From a virus, in IMG/VR virus record IMGVR_UViG_3300045303_000212, positions 1-45,759 of that record: a stretch of DNA of 45,759 nucleotides; one strand, given 5' to 3'. Of the stretch, positions 1 to 8,160 are shown piece by piece. The notes below the pieces were generated by a model that worked only from the letters and a program-made list of their open reading frames with translations, did not search any database and was not told where the DNA came from. Positions within the stretch are counted from its first letter, which is position 1. Every line of letters starts with the position of its first letter. A program made the translations under genes and the position numbers.

Positions 1-179
1 GGTGGCCCGGATGTTGTTGCCCTCACTCACGTACAGCCGCCCCTGCGCCACAGCCAGGAACAGGTTGGAGCCGGCGAACGTGGAGTTGCGGGTGGTGTCG
101 GACAGCAGGGACAGGGCGTACTTGGTCCACGGGTTCACCCCCTTGGACTGATGGAACCGGAACGGGGAGCTGTCGGGCT
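1..179. repeat. Left copy of terminal overlap
   Basis: These 179 bases recur at 45581-45759 with one difference (A at 52, G at 45632), which is silent in the overlapping gene (GCT versus GCC, Ala). The repeat lies inside an open reading frame that continues through the junction, so it is best read as overlap of a circular assembly rather than a physical terminal repeat. Confidence 0.93.
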
Positions 180-438
180 TGTCGTGCCACTCCTGCCCCG
201 CGCCCAGGTGCCAGGACTCGGTGGTCCGCCGCCACACCCCGGCCGGGTTCAGGGAGGACTCGTCGGGGCGGTTGGAGGTGTCGGCCTGCTGCCGGATCAT
301 CTCCACCGTCTGCCGGGACCACTGCTGCCTGCGGTCCACCGCGTACCCGTGACCGCCCAGGGAAATATCCCACCAGTCCTCGGAGGAGGTGGCGGACCCG
401 GTGAAGTACGGGGTGGCGAGAACCGTCCCGAAACTCAT
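1..438 (-). CDS. Beta-propeller-like tail protein, N-terminal part (gene continues at 45580-44219)
   Basis: This is the true 5' end of the gene cut by the window ends. The ATG at 438 overlaps the stop of the upstream gene as ATGA, and the frame runs without a stop to base 1 and on into 45580-44219, giving 599 residues in the circle. The N-terminal section (MSFGTVLATPYFTG, then a Trp-, Arg- and Gln-rich stretch) is not reached by any reading that starts at the GTG near 45718 or 138. Joining the ends is needed to annotate the protein correctly. Function is discussed under the right-hand part. Confidence 0.9.
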   Translation of the reverse strand, partial: MSFGTVLATPYFTGSATSSEDWWDISLGGHGYAVDRRQQWSRQTVEMIRQQADTSNRPDESSLNPAGVWRRTTESWHLGAGQEWHDKPDSSPFRFHQSKGVNPWTKYALSLLSDTTRNSTFAGSNLFLAVAQGRLYVSEGNNIRAT

Positions 439-1316
439 CGGGTGACCGGATACCTCTGGGTCAGCACCGCGGCCTCTTCACCCACGCGCTGCGCCCACAG
501 CTGCTGCAACGGACGCAGGGATGCGGACAGCGCACCGGGCGGCACCTCGGAGGCGTCCCGGGAGTCCCCTTGCCCGGCCTGGAGATTCCTCGAGGCTTCC
601 TTGCCGGACATGAGTCTGATCGCGGCACCCAGCGGCACGATGTCGGCCTGGTCGTCGGTGATGCCGGAGCTGGTGGTGTCGTCCGCAGGGTTCGAGAGCC
701 GGTCGAACCGGGTGGCGTACAGCACTTGGATGTCCCGGCCCGACTCGCCCTCCAGCACCCTGATCGCAAGCCCGGTCGGGAAGTCTGACGAAGGGGCGGT
801 CTCCAGCAGGTCGTACTGGCCGGTCATGACTCTGGGCCAGGCCAGCGACGGCCCGTTGACCTGCCTTCTGACCTCCAGGACTCTGAGGATGGAGGAGGCG
901 TCCAGCGGGTAGCCCTGGATCTGCGGCTGGTAGGTGAAGGTCTGCGACTTGACCTGGTACAGACCATTCCGTGGGCTTGACAGCGAGGCCAGGTGGGCGT
1001 TGATCGCCCGGAAGATTTTGTAGTCCGTAAAGCGCGGGTTCACCAAGGCCATCGTCCCCGCGGGTACGTCCACGTCGGTCGATCCCTGCTGCCCACCGAC
1101 GACGGTGGCCTGCTTCGAGAGGGCATTGACGGCCCACACCCGCAGCACGTTCTGCCCCACCGTCAGCCACGCGCCGGGGGACACGTTCTGCAAAGCAAAT
1201 CTGAGGGTGAGGGTGCCGGAGCCGGCCGTGTAGTCGGCGTCCAGGATGTTCGCCTCGTCAGCCCGGCCCGCGTCGAGATACGTCCGGGCCTCCTCGACCC
1301 AACTGAGGCCGGTCAC
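435..1316 (-). CDS. Putative head-to-tail adaptor (virion protein)
   Basis: 293 residues starting at GTG 1316, chosen because it overlaps the previous stop as GTGA; longer readings have an unnatural Gly/Arg-rich leader. The start (SWVEEARTYLDAG) looks helical, followed by a beta-rich middle and a mixed C-terminus. It sits directly before the 599-residue propeller-like protein and overlaps it by 4 bases. That order and size resemble adaptor-then-nozzle gene pairs of short-tailed phages. I recognise no family motif, so the adaptor role rests on position only. Confidence 0.55.
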   Translation of the reverse strand: MTGLSWVEEARTYLDAGRADEANILDADYTAGSGTLTLRFALQNVSPGAWLTVGQNVLRVWAVNALSKQATVVGGQQGSTDVDVPAGTMALVNPRFTDYKIFRAINAHLASLSSPRNGLYQVKSQTFTYQPQIQGYPLDASSILRVLEVRRQVNGPSLAWPRVMTGQYDLLETAPSSDFPTGLAIRVLEGESGRDIQVLYATRFDRLSNPADDTTSSGITDDQADIVPLGAAIRLMSGKEASRNLQAGQGDSRDASEVPPGALSASLRPLQQLWAQRVGEEAAVLTQRYPVTR

Positions 1317-1660
1317 TTCCCCGCCACCTTGAGCCCTTGCGGGGCCTCCCGGGCCAGGGTCATGGCCTCGTCGACGTGGGCCCTGCCCTCGGTGTCCAGG
1401 GACGCCCACAGCTTGGGGTGGTCCACGGCGAGGGGGTGGTCTGCCTTGGCCTCGAGGGCGGCGGAGCCGAGCAGGTGCTCCGGCTGCCGCCCGTCCAAGC
1501 GCAATCGTTTGTACGCATCCAAGTCACGTCGCAGGCTGCGTTCGGAGGCGTCGATGGCCTTCACCCCGGCCGAGATGCCGACGCCCACCGTGGAGATGCG
1601 GCACGCCCAGCACGACTCGACGAACTCGGGGTGCTTCCTGCGCTGGTGAAGGGTCCGCAT
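1313..1660 (-). CDS. Conserved small phage protein with CxxC knuckle
   Basis: 115 residues from ATG 1660. The N-terminus carries HPEFVESCWACRISTVGVG, a short Cys-x-x-Cys turn of a kind seen in many small actinophage proteins. The rest is a charged helix (residues 35-55, ERSLRRDLDAYKRLRLDG) and an acidic tail. It overlaps the adaptor-like gene by 4 bases, so it probably belongs to the late operon. Function unknown. A plus-strand HNH gene lies immediately upstream of its start. Confidence 0.7.
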   Translation of the reverse strand: MRTLHQRRKHPEFVESCWACRISTVGVGISAGVKAIDASERSLRRDLDAYKRLRLDGRQPEHLLGSAALEAKADHPLAVDHPKLWASLDTEGRAHVDEAMTLAREAPQGLKVAGK

Positions 1661-1762
1661 GGCGACCCAAGCGTCTCACGTACAGCGGGACACTAGACTG
1701 AGCGACAGACCCCCGCACCTGCGGATACAGGCCGGGGGGATGGCCGACATGGAGGTGTCGAC

Positions 1763-2281
1763 GTGGACAAGAGTACGACGGCGGTCGATCGGTTCCTGGC
1801 GAAGATCCGGTACGACCCCGCCACGGGGTGCGTGCTGTGGACCGCGGGGCTGGACGGCGACGGCTACGGCTCGTTCAAGGTCACGGGACGGCAGGCGCGC
1901 CGGGCCCATATCTTCGCCTACGAGACGTGGGTTGGCCCAGTCCCGCCGGGTCGCCAACTTGATCATCGCTGCCACAACGAGGCCGCTGCGCGCGGCGAGT
2001 GTGCGGGGGGCCCGAACTGCGCGCATCGTCGCTGCGTCAACCCCGCACACCTGGAGGCGGTGACGCCACGGGAGAACAGTCACCGGTCCCCTTTCACAGT
2101 GCAGAGCATCCACGCAGCCAAGACGCACTGCCCGTACGGCCACCCCTACGACGAGGCGAACACCTACGTCTCGCCTGCGGGAGGCCGCAGTTGCCGAACC
2201 TGCAACCGGGCGAAGATGGAGCGCTGGCAGGCCGAACATCACGGGATGGCGCGCGCGGCAGCGTCAACCCCTAAACCCTGA
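1763..2281 (+). CDS. HNH homing endonuclease with C-terminal zinc-finger module
   Basis: 172 residues from GTG 1763, preceded by a strong ribosome site GGAGGT at 1751. The HNH core reads LDHRCHN, then CAHRRCVNPAHLEAVTPREN (catalytic His in LDH, Asn/His in CVNPAHL). The C-terminus holds a second Cys/His module, CPYGHPYDEANTY then CRTCNR, shared with the HNH genes at 14143 and 36207. It is transcribed against the surrounding late operon, and its last 43 bases overlap the 3' end of the opposing capsid-region gene. A CACTAGAC motif lies 70 bases upstream. Probably a selfish free-standing nuclease. Confidence 0.92.
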   Translation: MDKSTTAVDRFLAKIRYDPATGCVLWTAGLDGDGYGSFKVTGRQARRAHIFAYETWVGPVPPGRQLDHRCHNEAAARGECAGGPNCAHRRCVNPAHLEAVTPRENSHRSPFTVQSIHAAKTHCPYGHPYDEANTYVSPAGGRSCRTCNRAKMERWQAEHHGMARAAASTPKP

Positions 2282-2472
2282 GTGCCACTCAACTGATTCA
2301 GAACCCCCTGGAGGGCCTTCCATGAACCGACTGGATTGCCAGCTTTTAGATTGAGGGCACCTACGAGATCGTGGCCCGACACGCCGGCCCAGATATTGGC
2401 CGCGCCGCAGGCGTCCAGACCGACCGTGCCGGCCACCCGGTTCACCGAAAAGACGAGCGCTTCCTGGGCCAT
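2239..2472 (-). CDS. Small late-operon protein, possible head completion protein
   Basis: 77 residues from ATG 2472 with GAGGT three bases upstream. It lies between a 92-residue gene downstream of the capsid gene and the 115-residue gene, where head-completion proteins are common. Composition is Ala/Gly/Leu-rich with a single Cys; no motif is recognised. Its last 43 bases overlap the opposing HNH gene, so the C-terminus may have been rewritten by the HNH insertion. Confidence 0.6.
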   Translation of the reverse strand: MAQEALVFSVNRVAGTVGLDACGAANIWAGVSGHDLVGALNLKAGNPVGSWKALQGVLNQLSGTQGLGVDAAARAIP

Positions 2473-2486
2473 CAGACCTCAGCCTC

Positions 2487-2765
2487 TCAAATGTCGATGA
2501 GGGTGTAGCCGGCCGCGGTCAGCAGCACGGCCTGCACGTCGGTGACCGGCGTGTCGTGGCCGCCCTGGAAGAACGCGTCGCAGCCGCGGATGTCGTCCAC
2601 CGACACCTGCTGCTTCTCGACGACAACCCCTGACGTGATGAGCACGTTGGTGGCCTGCCCGTCGTGGTGGAAGTGCCGGTACAGGGCCTTCTCCGGGTCC
2701 TTGGCGTCGGCTGTGTGCCGGGCCCCTTCGGGCTGCCGGACGGGGGGTCGGAAGATCAGCGCCAT
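2487..2765 (-). CDS. Small virion-region protein downstream of capsid
   Basis: 92 residues from ATG 2765. Starts MALIFRPPVRQPEGARHTADAKD, then a mixed alpha/beta body ending GYTLIDI. It lies 70 bases after the major capsid gene and 14 before the next gene. Position suggests a decoration, head-closure or capsid-associated protein, but no family is recognised. Confidence 0.65.
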   Translation of the reverse strand: MALIFRPPVRQPEGARHTADAKDPEKALYRHFHHDGQATNVLITSGVVVEKQQVSVDDIRGCDAFFQGGHDTPVTDVQAVLLTAAGYTLIDI

Positions 2766-2835
2766 GACGCCTCCCAGACAGGTTCCGGTCCCGGCCCCCC
2801 ACGTCGCGGAGGAGGGCCGGGTGTCCGGAATGTGG

Positions 2836-3789
2836 CTATACGTTCACTCCGATGCTCGAGCTGGACTCCAGCCGGCGGATCGCCGCCTGCCTATAGATTG
2901 CATACCCGCCGAACCAGTACCAGCCCGCGGGGCCTTCGCGCCACAGGTTATCTACGACGTTGCCCCTGACCATGATGGGCGAGGAACCCATGGACTGGCC
3001 GTCCATGTGGGTGCCGGTCGAAAAGCCCTTTGCGAGTGCTTCTGCCCCGATAAAGTACGAGTCATAGACATCCACGGTGGCGACCCCGGAGTCCGGGCGC
3101 AAGGTCGTCCGGGGGGTGTCGATGAAGTCGAAGCCCTCGTACCGGCCGATGGTGCCGTCCAGGATGTTCTGCGGCACGGACTGGTTGTGCACCATCCGCC
3201 AGCCGATGTCCCCGGTCTCCGCCTTCAGGTCGTAGGCCACGTCGGGGTGGATGTAGGCCCGGTAGGAGCCGTTGATCCGCTGCACGTTCGCCCCGCGAAG
3301 ACGGGCGTAGGCGAGGCGCACGTCCTGCGAGTCGATCACGTGACCCGCGGCGACCGTGAGTCTCGTTGTCGCGGCACCGCCGTACGCCACGTTCGACCCG
3401 GCGGCCAGCACACCGAGGGCGACCGTGTCGATGCTGATGCCGGCGTTGAACCCCAACAGGTTGGCCAGGGGTGGGATGAGCGGCAGGTAGGAGGTGGCCA
3501 GCCACTTGGAGGTGTACTGCACCACGTTGCCGTACTCGACCAGGGTCAGCGGGATGTTGGAGTCCGCCAGGGCCACCGGGGTCCACTCGGTGCCCTCCGT
3601 GAGAGGCGTGGCCTGGGCGGCCATCTCGGTCAGGAACGGGAACTGCACCGACGACCCGTTGTGGGTGGTCGGTGTGGACTTGACGCTGGCGATGTCGTCG
3701 AAGTACAGCTCGGGCCGCAGCGCGAAGCCCATGTGCAGGTTGTAGGCGACGGTGTCGAAGCCGGTTGAAGCAGTTGTGGTGTCAACCAT
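2836..3789 (-). CDS. Major capsid protein, N4 gp56-like family
   Basis: 317 residues from ATG 3789 (AAGGGG 8 bases upstream). The N-terminus (LRPELYFDDIASVKST), the central block with YRAYIHPDVAYDLKAETG, and the later GRYEGFDFIDTPRTTL match my memory of the N4 gp56-like branch of HK97-fold shell proteins; the length also fits. It follows the scaffold gene, the usual order. It would assemble as the icosahedral shell. No decoration domain or leader protease site is visible, consistent with a separate scaffold. Confidence 0.9.
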   Translation of the reverse strand: MVDTTTASTGFDTVAYNLHMGFALRPELYFDDIASVKSTPTTHNGSSVQFPFLTEMAAQATPLTEGTEWTPVALADSNIPLTLVEYGNVVQYTSKWLATSYLPLIPPLANLLGFNAGISIDTVALGVLAAGSNVAYGGAATTRLTVAAGHVIDSQDVRLAYARLRGANVQRINGSYRAYIHPDVAYDLKAETGDIGWRMVHNQSVPQNILDGTIGRYEGFDFIDTPRTTLRPDSGVATVDVYDSYFIGAEALAKGFSTGTHMDGQSMGSSPIMVRGNVVDNLWREGPAGWYWFGGYAIYRQAAIRRLESSSSIGVNV

Positions 3790-3836
3790 GACGGGGCCCC
3801 TTCAGAGCCTCAGAGGGATGTGTGGTTGACCACGTC

Positions 3837-4325
3837 TCAGTCGTTGACGACCTGCCCGCCCTTGGCCTGGTAGATGGCCTCGAGCTGTTGCGGCGTTGTG
3901 GCGGCGCGCATCTCCGCGTCGAAGTCCCGACCTCCCGGTGTTCCCGCGCCAGCGTTGGCGGCGGCCATCCGGGCGTGCGCATCCTTCTCTGCTGAGGGGA
4001 CGACATCCGTTTCGGGCGCTTTGACGAGGTTCAGCTTGGCCGCCTCGGCCTTGATGGCATCCGTCGTCAGCTCCCCCTGGTAGCCCCCGATGAAGTACGG
4101 GGACATGGGGTTGTCCAACGGGATGCCGGCCTGGGCGAACGCGAGCTGACGCTCCGCCTTCTCGGCCCTGGTCTCCGCATCCTGCGCCTTCTTCTCCGCC
4201 TTGGAAGCACGGTTCTCGAGGGTGCGCCGGAAGTTGGGGGCCGGGTCGTCCTGCGGCTCGTCGTCGACCGCGAACGGGTCGACCTCACGGCCTTGGTCGT
4301 CGTAGAAAACTTGGTTCTGGGACAT
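3837..4325 (-). CDS. Capsid scaffold protein
   Basis: 162 residues from ATG 4325, preferred to the upstream in-frame ATG at 4352 because GGAG lies 8 bases before it. The N-terminus is acidic (DDEPQDDPAP); residues about 40-70 form a charged Ala/Glu/Lys/Arg coiled coil (SKAEKKAQDAETRAEKAERQ); a short conserved-looking turn follows and an Ala/Gly linker precedes the C-terminal helix. This composition, and its place just before the capsid gene, is typical of scaffolds that organise shell assembly and are then lost. Confidence 0.85.
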   Translation of the reverse strand: MSQNQVFYDDQGREVDPFAVDDEPQDDPAPNFRRTLENRASKAEKKAQDAETRAEKAERQLAFAQAGIPLDNPMSPYFIGGYQGELTTDAIKAEAAKLNLVKAPETDVVPSAEKDAHARMAAANAGAGTPGGRDFDAEMRAATTPQQLEAIYQAKGGQVVND

Positions 4326-5037
4326 GGCTTCGCTCCGGGGTTCCGTGTGCACGCCGACGTGGAGGACGCCTGCGGCGGGGCCGACAATGGGTGCGGCTCG
4401 GACTTCCCTGGCCTAGGGGTCCGCCTCGCTGCGGGAAGGGGCCGGGCCCTGTGGGCTCACCGACCGCGCTGTCTCGCACGCCGAGTGTCGCACAAAGCCG
4501 TCCAACGTCTAGCGCGACACGGTCAAGACATACCTCTTGCCCACTCCCCAATGCCCTCCGATACCAGAACCGCTGTCGGCGCAGCACTTCGGGATCGTCG
4601 GCGCTTGGGCCGACGACCTCTCCGTATGACGCTGGGACTGATCAATCCCGCGCGAGCCGCGGGTTCGGCTCAGGCTCAACCCGGCCGCTCTGTTTGCCCG
4701 GGGCGACCGGGCTCGGACGGGCGGCTTTGAGGTCCGAGAATCGAACGGCAAAGCGGTCGTGCACTCAGCCCATCCCTGGCGTAACCGAGCACCCCAAACC
4801 TAGTCCTGACCCGTCCGGGTGTACAGCGTTCAGCGCGATCCCGGTGGCCGGGTGCACGCCGCTATGGTGGAGGCGCGGGTCGGCTTCTGAACGGGCGGCC
4901 GTCCGCTTGCCACCATCCCTGGCAAAGACGGACCCCGCCATGACGGACCGCGGCTGGAACCGCGAGCCGGGAGGCGGGGTTTGTCGCGTCCAGTCTGAGA
5001 GCATGAACGCTAGACACCCCCAGCCGAGGAGACACCC
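4326..5037. promoter_or_regulatory. 712-base gene-poor region between late genes
   Basis: The longest gap inside the late region. It holds a CGTCTAG motif at 4506-4512 (minus reading CGCTAGACG), CGCTAGAC at 5008-5015 just before the plus-strand gene at 5038, and two minus-strand CCAGGGATG elements ending near 4770 and 4909. One of these fits the initiation signal of other leading genes and precedes a 40-codon minus ORF. No tRNA fold was found. It may hold a late promoter reading left and a separate promoter reading right. Confidence 0.5.
4642..4764 (-). CDS. Candidate 40-residue peptide
   Basis: A short minus-strand frame from GTG 4764 to a TGA at 4642, starting MHDRFAVRFSDLKAARPSP and basic overall. 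The only argument for it is that its start stands 9 bases after AGGG in an AGGGATGG context, as at the starts near 29600, 31235 and 38867. No homology is recognised and it may be chance. Confidence 0.3.
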   Translation of the reverse strand: MHDRFAVRFSDLKAARPSPVAPGKQSGRVEPEPNPRLARD

Positions 5038-5268
5038 GTGGCGACCACCAAGAGCAAGGCAGCCGACAGCAAGCCGAAGAAGGACGGCGACAAGGAGCCG
5101 ACCGCGGAGGAGCGGGACGGGGTCGAGACCCGCACCCTGACCGGCGGGAAGACCGAGACGGTGGCGGTCAACGACGACCCGAACCTGTCGATCGACACCT
5201 CCCCGGAGCGGAAGCAGGCGTCGGTCACCAAGACCGGCTCCAAGACCGAGGCCGTGCTGGAGGACTGA
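5038..5268 (+). CDS. Small Lys/Glu/Thr-rich protein, candidate moron
   Basis: 76 residues from GTG 5038 with GAGGAG 7 bases upstream. It is strongly charged and low in complexity (starts MATTKSKAADSKPKKDGDKE) and has no Cys or hydrophobic segment, so it is probably soluble and partly disordered. It is read against the late operon and followed by another plus-strand gene. A CGCTAGAC motif 23-30 bases upstream may be its operator or part of its promoter. Orientation and isolation suggest a cargo gene that could be expressed from the prophage. Function unknown. Confidence 0.6.
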   Translation: MATTKSKAADSKPKKDGDKEPTAEERDGVETRTLTGGKTETVAVNDDPNLSIDTSPERKQASVTKTGSKTEAVLED

Positions 5269-5327
5269 ACGGTCACACTCCGGCCGTTCGGTGCACACCG
5301 CTCGGTGATGTGTGCCACCGTGCGGTC

Positions 5328-5498
5328 ATGGGATGGCGTGGATACCTGTCAGCGTTCTTCGGGATCTGCTTCGGCCTGGAGGCGGCCAACATGGGCTGGA
5401 CGACGGTGACCGGGCAGGCTGATGCTGCGATCCCGGCAGTGGTGACCGCCGTGGTGGCGGCGGTGCTGCTCCGCTACGCCCTGTCCTTCGAGGACTAG
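5328..5498 (+). CDS. Small two-segment membrane protein, candidate moron
   Basis: 56 residues from ATG 5328; a GTG at 5310 is possible. Two hydrophobic stretches (YLSAFFGICFGLEAANMGW and AAIPAVVTAVVAAVLL) predict a hairpin in the membrane, with a short acidic tail. Its TAG stop is interlocked with that of the opposing LysM-like gene through a shared CTAG. It follows the charged 76-residue gene on the same strand. Superinfection exclusion or a holin accessory are possible roles but unproven. Confidence 0.55.
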   Translation: MGWRGYLSAFFGICFGLEAANMGWTTVTGQADAAIPAVVTAVVAAVLLRYALSFED

Positions 5499-6619
5499 GC
5501 CCCGCTGGTCCCCAGGCCTGAGACGCCCCCCGAGGTGGTGGCGTAGGAGCCGCCGCCGCGGAACGCTGCGGTGCGGTTCTCCCCGGTGCGGGCGATCCGC
5601 TTCTTCGCCTCCGCGTCCGCGTCGAACCCGGCCGCCAGCAGGTCGGAGCGGGACGATGCGGTGCCGGCGACCTCGCCGACCAGGGCCTCCGAGAGCGGCT
5701 TGAGCGCCGCCAGCCCGGACAGGGTCTCGGTGGTGGCCTGGTTGGCCGCCTCCGGGGTGGCCGAGGCGTACTGGTTGGCGATCTTCGCGGCCTCCGCGGT
5801 GGACAGCTGCCCGAACCCGGTGGTCAGTGAGTTGGCTCCGGTCTGCGCGGCCACGAATTGGTTCTTGATCGTGAGCTGCGCCTTGTCCGGGTCGATCCAG
5901 AACGCCACTGTCGCGCCCAGCGCGTCCCCGTCGTAGCCCATCCGCACCAGCTCGGACCTGAGCAAAGCACCTCTGGGGTCGGTCAGGGCCACCTGCTGGT
6001 GCATGGCGAGGCGGTCGTCGAACTCCTTGGCGGACACGCCTCCCGCGATGGCCTTGGTGAAGTCGGTGTGCTGGTCGTAGAAGGTGGCCGGCAGGCCGAA
6101 CGCCTTCAGCGAGGCGGTGAACGAGTCCTCCAGGTCCCGGTACTGGGACTCGGTGATGGCGTGCCCGGCCTTCGCGAGGGCGTCCATTGCCGGGTAGCGG
6201 TCGATGTAGAACTGCTGGGCCGGCAGCTCCAGCATGATCGTGTTCACGTCGCCGGTCTGCAGCCAGCGCTGCCACGCCCAGGTGCCGGCGGACGGGCCCA
6301 GCTGGTAGGGGGCCAGCGCCGCGTTCAGCAGGCCCTGCGCCGACGTGTCCCCCGACGTGTCCCGGCCGGGTGCCGCAGGGGCGGGGGCAGCCGGAGCCGC
6401 AGGTGCCGCCGCTGGTGCCGCGGCGGGTGTGGCGGGTTTGGCGTTGGTGGCGGCCTGCCGGCCGGCTGCGGCCCGCATCCCCGGCTCGTCCGGGATGTAC
6501 AGGCCCTGCCCGGTCTTCCAGGCGAACGGGTTGACCGCCTTGATGTACTCGATCGGCATCTTGAACCGGGCGGCCAGCGACTCCTCCGACCAGCCCTTCG
6601 GCAGCGTCCAGACGCTCAT
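5495..6619 (-). CDS. Virion protein with N-terminal LysM-like domain
   Basis: 374 residues from ATG 6619, overlapping the upstream gene by 4 bases. Residues 1-45 look like a LysM peptidoglycan-binding fold (WTLPKGWSEESLAARF ... VNPFAWKTGQGLYIPD). A long Ala/Pro linker (about 55-85) follows, then a helical body and a Gly/Ser/Thr tail. With the peptidase-bearing protein encoded just upstream it is probably part of a cell-wall-engaging assembly in the tail or ejected with the DNA. Exact placement in the particle is inferred. Confidence 0.7.
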   Translation of the reverse strand: MSVWTLPKGWSEESLAARFKMPIEYIKAVNPFAWKTGQGLYIPDEPGMRAAAGRQAATNAKPATPAAAPAAAPAAPAAPAPAAPGRDTSGDTSAQGLLNAALAPYQLGPSAGTWAWQRWLQTGDVNTIMLELPAQQFYIDRYPAMDALAKAGHAITESQYRDLEDSFTASLKAFGLPATFYDQHTDFTKAIAGGVSAKEFDDRLAMHQQVALTDPRGALLRSELVRMGYDGDALGATVAFWIDPDKAQLTIKNQFVAAQTGANSLTTGFGQLSTAEAAKIANQYASATPEAANQATTETLSGLAALKPLSEALVGEVAGTASSRSDLLAAGFDADAEAKKRIARTGENRTAAFRGGGSYATTSGGVSGLGTSGA

Positions 6620-8160
6620 CCCCTGGCCCCCATCAGCTGGGTGAGTTGCAGCCCGAGGCTGGCGGCCTGCGACTGCGCGCCGGCCGACTTGTCGTAGCCG
6701 AACGTGGTGTCCGTCCGCAGCGTCCGGGTGGCATCAGCCAGCGACTGCACCCCGCGGGTGCCGGTGGCCGGGTCGGTCTTGAACACCAGCCCGGACCATT
6801 TCGGGTCCAGCCAGTTGACCTCGTCCGGGTTGATCCCCAGGGTCTGCGCGGCGGTCTGCGCGTAGGGGTCCAGGTACTGCACGGTGGTGACCCCGGAGTC
6901 CAGGGCGGCGGACAGCTCGGGGAACATCGACTTGGCCTGGGTCTTCAGGTAGGAGGTGAACGAGTCGGGGGTGGCCTCCCCCCGCAGCACGTGGGTGGTC
7001 CAGGCGTCCATCGTCTTGTCGGAGATGGGCACCACGTAATCCGCGGCCAGCTTCTTGAGCTGGTCCACGGTCTGCCCGACCGCGCCGCCGTAGGTCTTGC
7101 CGGCCTTGTAGTCGAACTCGGAGGCCACCGCGTCCTGGATCTGGTCGTCGTTCCAGCCGAACCGCAGGCTGTCGGTGACCAGCGAGTCCAGCCGCTTCGG
7201 CGGGATCGCCACCCCCATCGACCGGTAGGTCTGCACCACCTGGTTGCGCCGCTCGTCCATCTGCCGTTTGGCCTCGGCCGGGTCGGCGGTGGTCAGCTGG
7301 ATCCAGGAGCGCTCCTTGGAGGTGTGCTCCTTGTACCAGGTGGTGTTCATCAGCCGGCCGGTGAACTTGGCCGCGTCCCACTGCCCTTTCACGGCCATGT
7401 CCAGCAGCCGCCGCAGCTCCGGGGAGGAGTTGAAGAACGCCGCCGCGTACCCGTAGTCCGCCGCCAGCGCCTTCTTGTCCAGGTGGGTGGACACCCCGCC
7501 CCCGGCGGTGGTCGAGGAGCCGGGGGCCGCACCGGCCCCGGCCTCACTGGACCCGGCCGGGTTCCCCTTCCCCGCCTTCGCCAGCGACGGGTCGACGGGG
7601 GTCGCGTTGAACTTGGTGATCTTCTTCTCGTTGGTGGACTCCGACCAGCCCAGGTACGGCTTGCCCCAGTGACTGTTCAGCCAGTCGATGGACACCAGGT
7701 CGACCTTGCCGGGCCGGATGGCGTCGGTGGAGTACACCATGCCGTTGCCGGCGGAGATGGCGGCGTGCCCGGCCCCGCCGGACCAGTACACGGCGGCCCC
7801 CGCGGGCGGGTTCCCGTCGCCCCGGTGCTGGGTGCCCGAGGCGTTCCAGGCGGCCACGGCGGTCAAGGCTCCCCCGGCGGAGCCGAACGCGGACCGGACG
7901 AACTTCTGGCACTTGCCGACGCTCCAGTTGAACCCGGACTGCGAGGAGCGCTGCGCGTAGGCGAGGACCGACGCGGCGGTGGTCTCCCCCATGTTGACGC
8001 CCTGGTTGGTGGCGGCCGGGCGGGTGGTTCCGGGGGCCCTGGTGGTGGACGTCCTCGAGCGGGACGCCCCCGAGGTGCGGTTGGTGGCGGCCCGCGTGGT
8101 GGCGGTCCTCGAGGGCGCGCTTCGGGTGACAACCCGGCTGCCGGTGTCGGGGGCGGCCAT
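6616..8160 (-). CDS. Virion protein with CHAP/NlpC-like peptidase domain
   Basis: 514 residues from ATG 8160. Residues 1-55 are Ser/Thr/Arg-rich and probably disordered. Residues about 60-165 look like a Cys/His peptidase: Cys84 in GKCQKFVRSAFG and His132 in GGAGHAAISAGNGMVY, the spacing expected of CHAP or NlpC/P60 folds. A linker and a long helical C-terminus follow. The likely role is local cutting of peptidoglycan during DNA entry. It sits between two other virion genes with 1- and 4-base overlaps. A lysis role is less likely because the amidase is elsewhere. Confidence 0.75.
   Translation of the reverse strand: MAAPDTGSRVVTRSAPSRTATTRAATNRTSGASRSRTSTTRAPGTTRPAATNQGVNMGETTAASVLAYAQRSSQSGFNWSVGKCQKFVRSAFGSAGGALTAVAAWNASGTQHRGDGNPPAGAAVYWSGGAGHAAISAGNGMVYSTDAIRPGKVDLVSIDWLNSHWGKPYLGWSESTNEKKITKFNATPVDPSLAKAGKGNPAGSSEAGAGAAPGSSTTAGGGVSTHLDKKALAADYGYAAAFFNSSPELRRLLDMAVKGQWDAAKFTGRLMNTTWYKEHTSKERSWIQLTTADPAEAKRQMDERRNQVVQTYRSMGVAIPPKRLDSLVTDSLRFGWNDDQIQDAVASEFDYKAGKTYGGAVGQTVDQLKKLAADYVVPISDKTMDAWTTHVLRGEATPDSFTSYLKTQAKSMFPELSAALDSGVTTVQYLDPYAQTAAQTLGINPDEVNWLDPKWSGLVFKTDPATGTRGVQSLADATRTLRTDTTFGYDKSAGAQSQAASLGLQLTQLMGARG

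Noticed and set aside
1688-1700. CTAGAC motif as a sigma-70 -10 box (TAGACT)
   Set aside because: No consistent -35 partner at 16-18 bases in the copies examined (1693, 4506, 5010, 14099, 16618), and orientation is mostly opposite to transcription; an operator fits better.
4730-4770. GTTCGATTC on the minus strand, resembling a tRNA T-loop
   Set aside because: The flanking bases do not pair into a T-stem, and no anticodon or acceptor stem fits. No tRNA is called anywhere in the window.
4789-4919. 28-codon minus-strand frame after the CCAGGGATGG element near 4910
   Set aside because: Pro/Arg/Ala-rich with no feature; its ATG is part of the element itself and no downstream ATG or GTG stands at the usual nine-base distance.
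4391-5140. 249-residue plus-strand frame through the 4.4-5.0 kb gap
   Set aside because: Composition is Arg/Ser/Pro-rich without domain features, and it overlaps the better supported gene at 5038.
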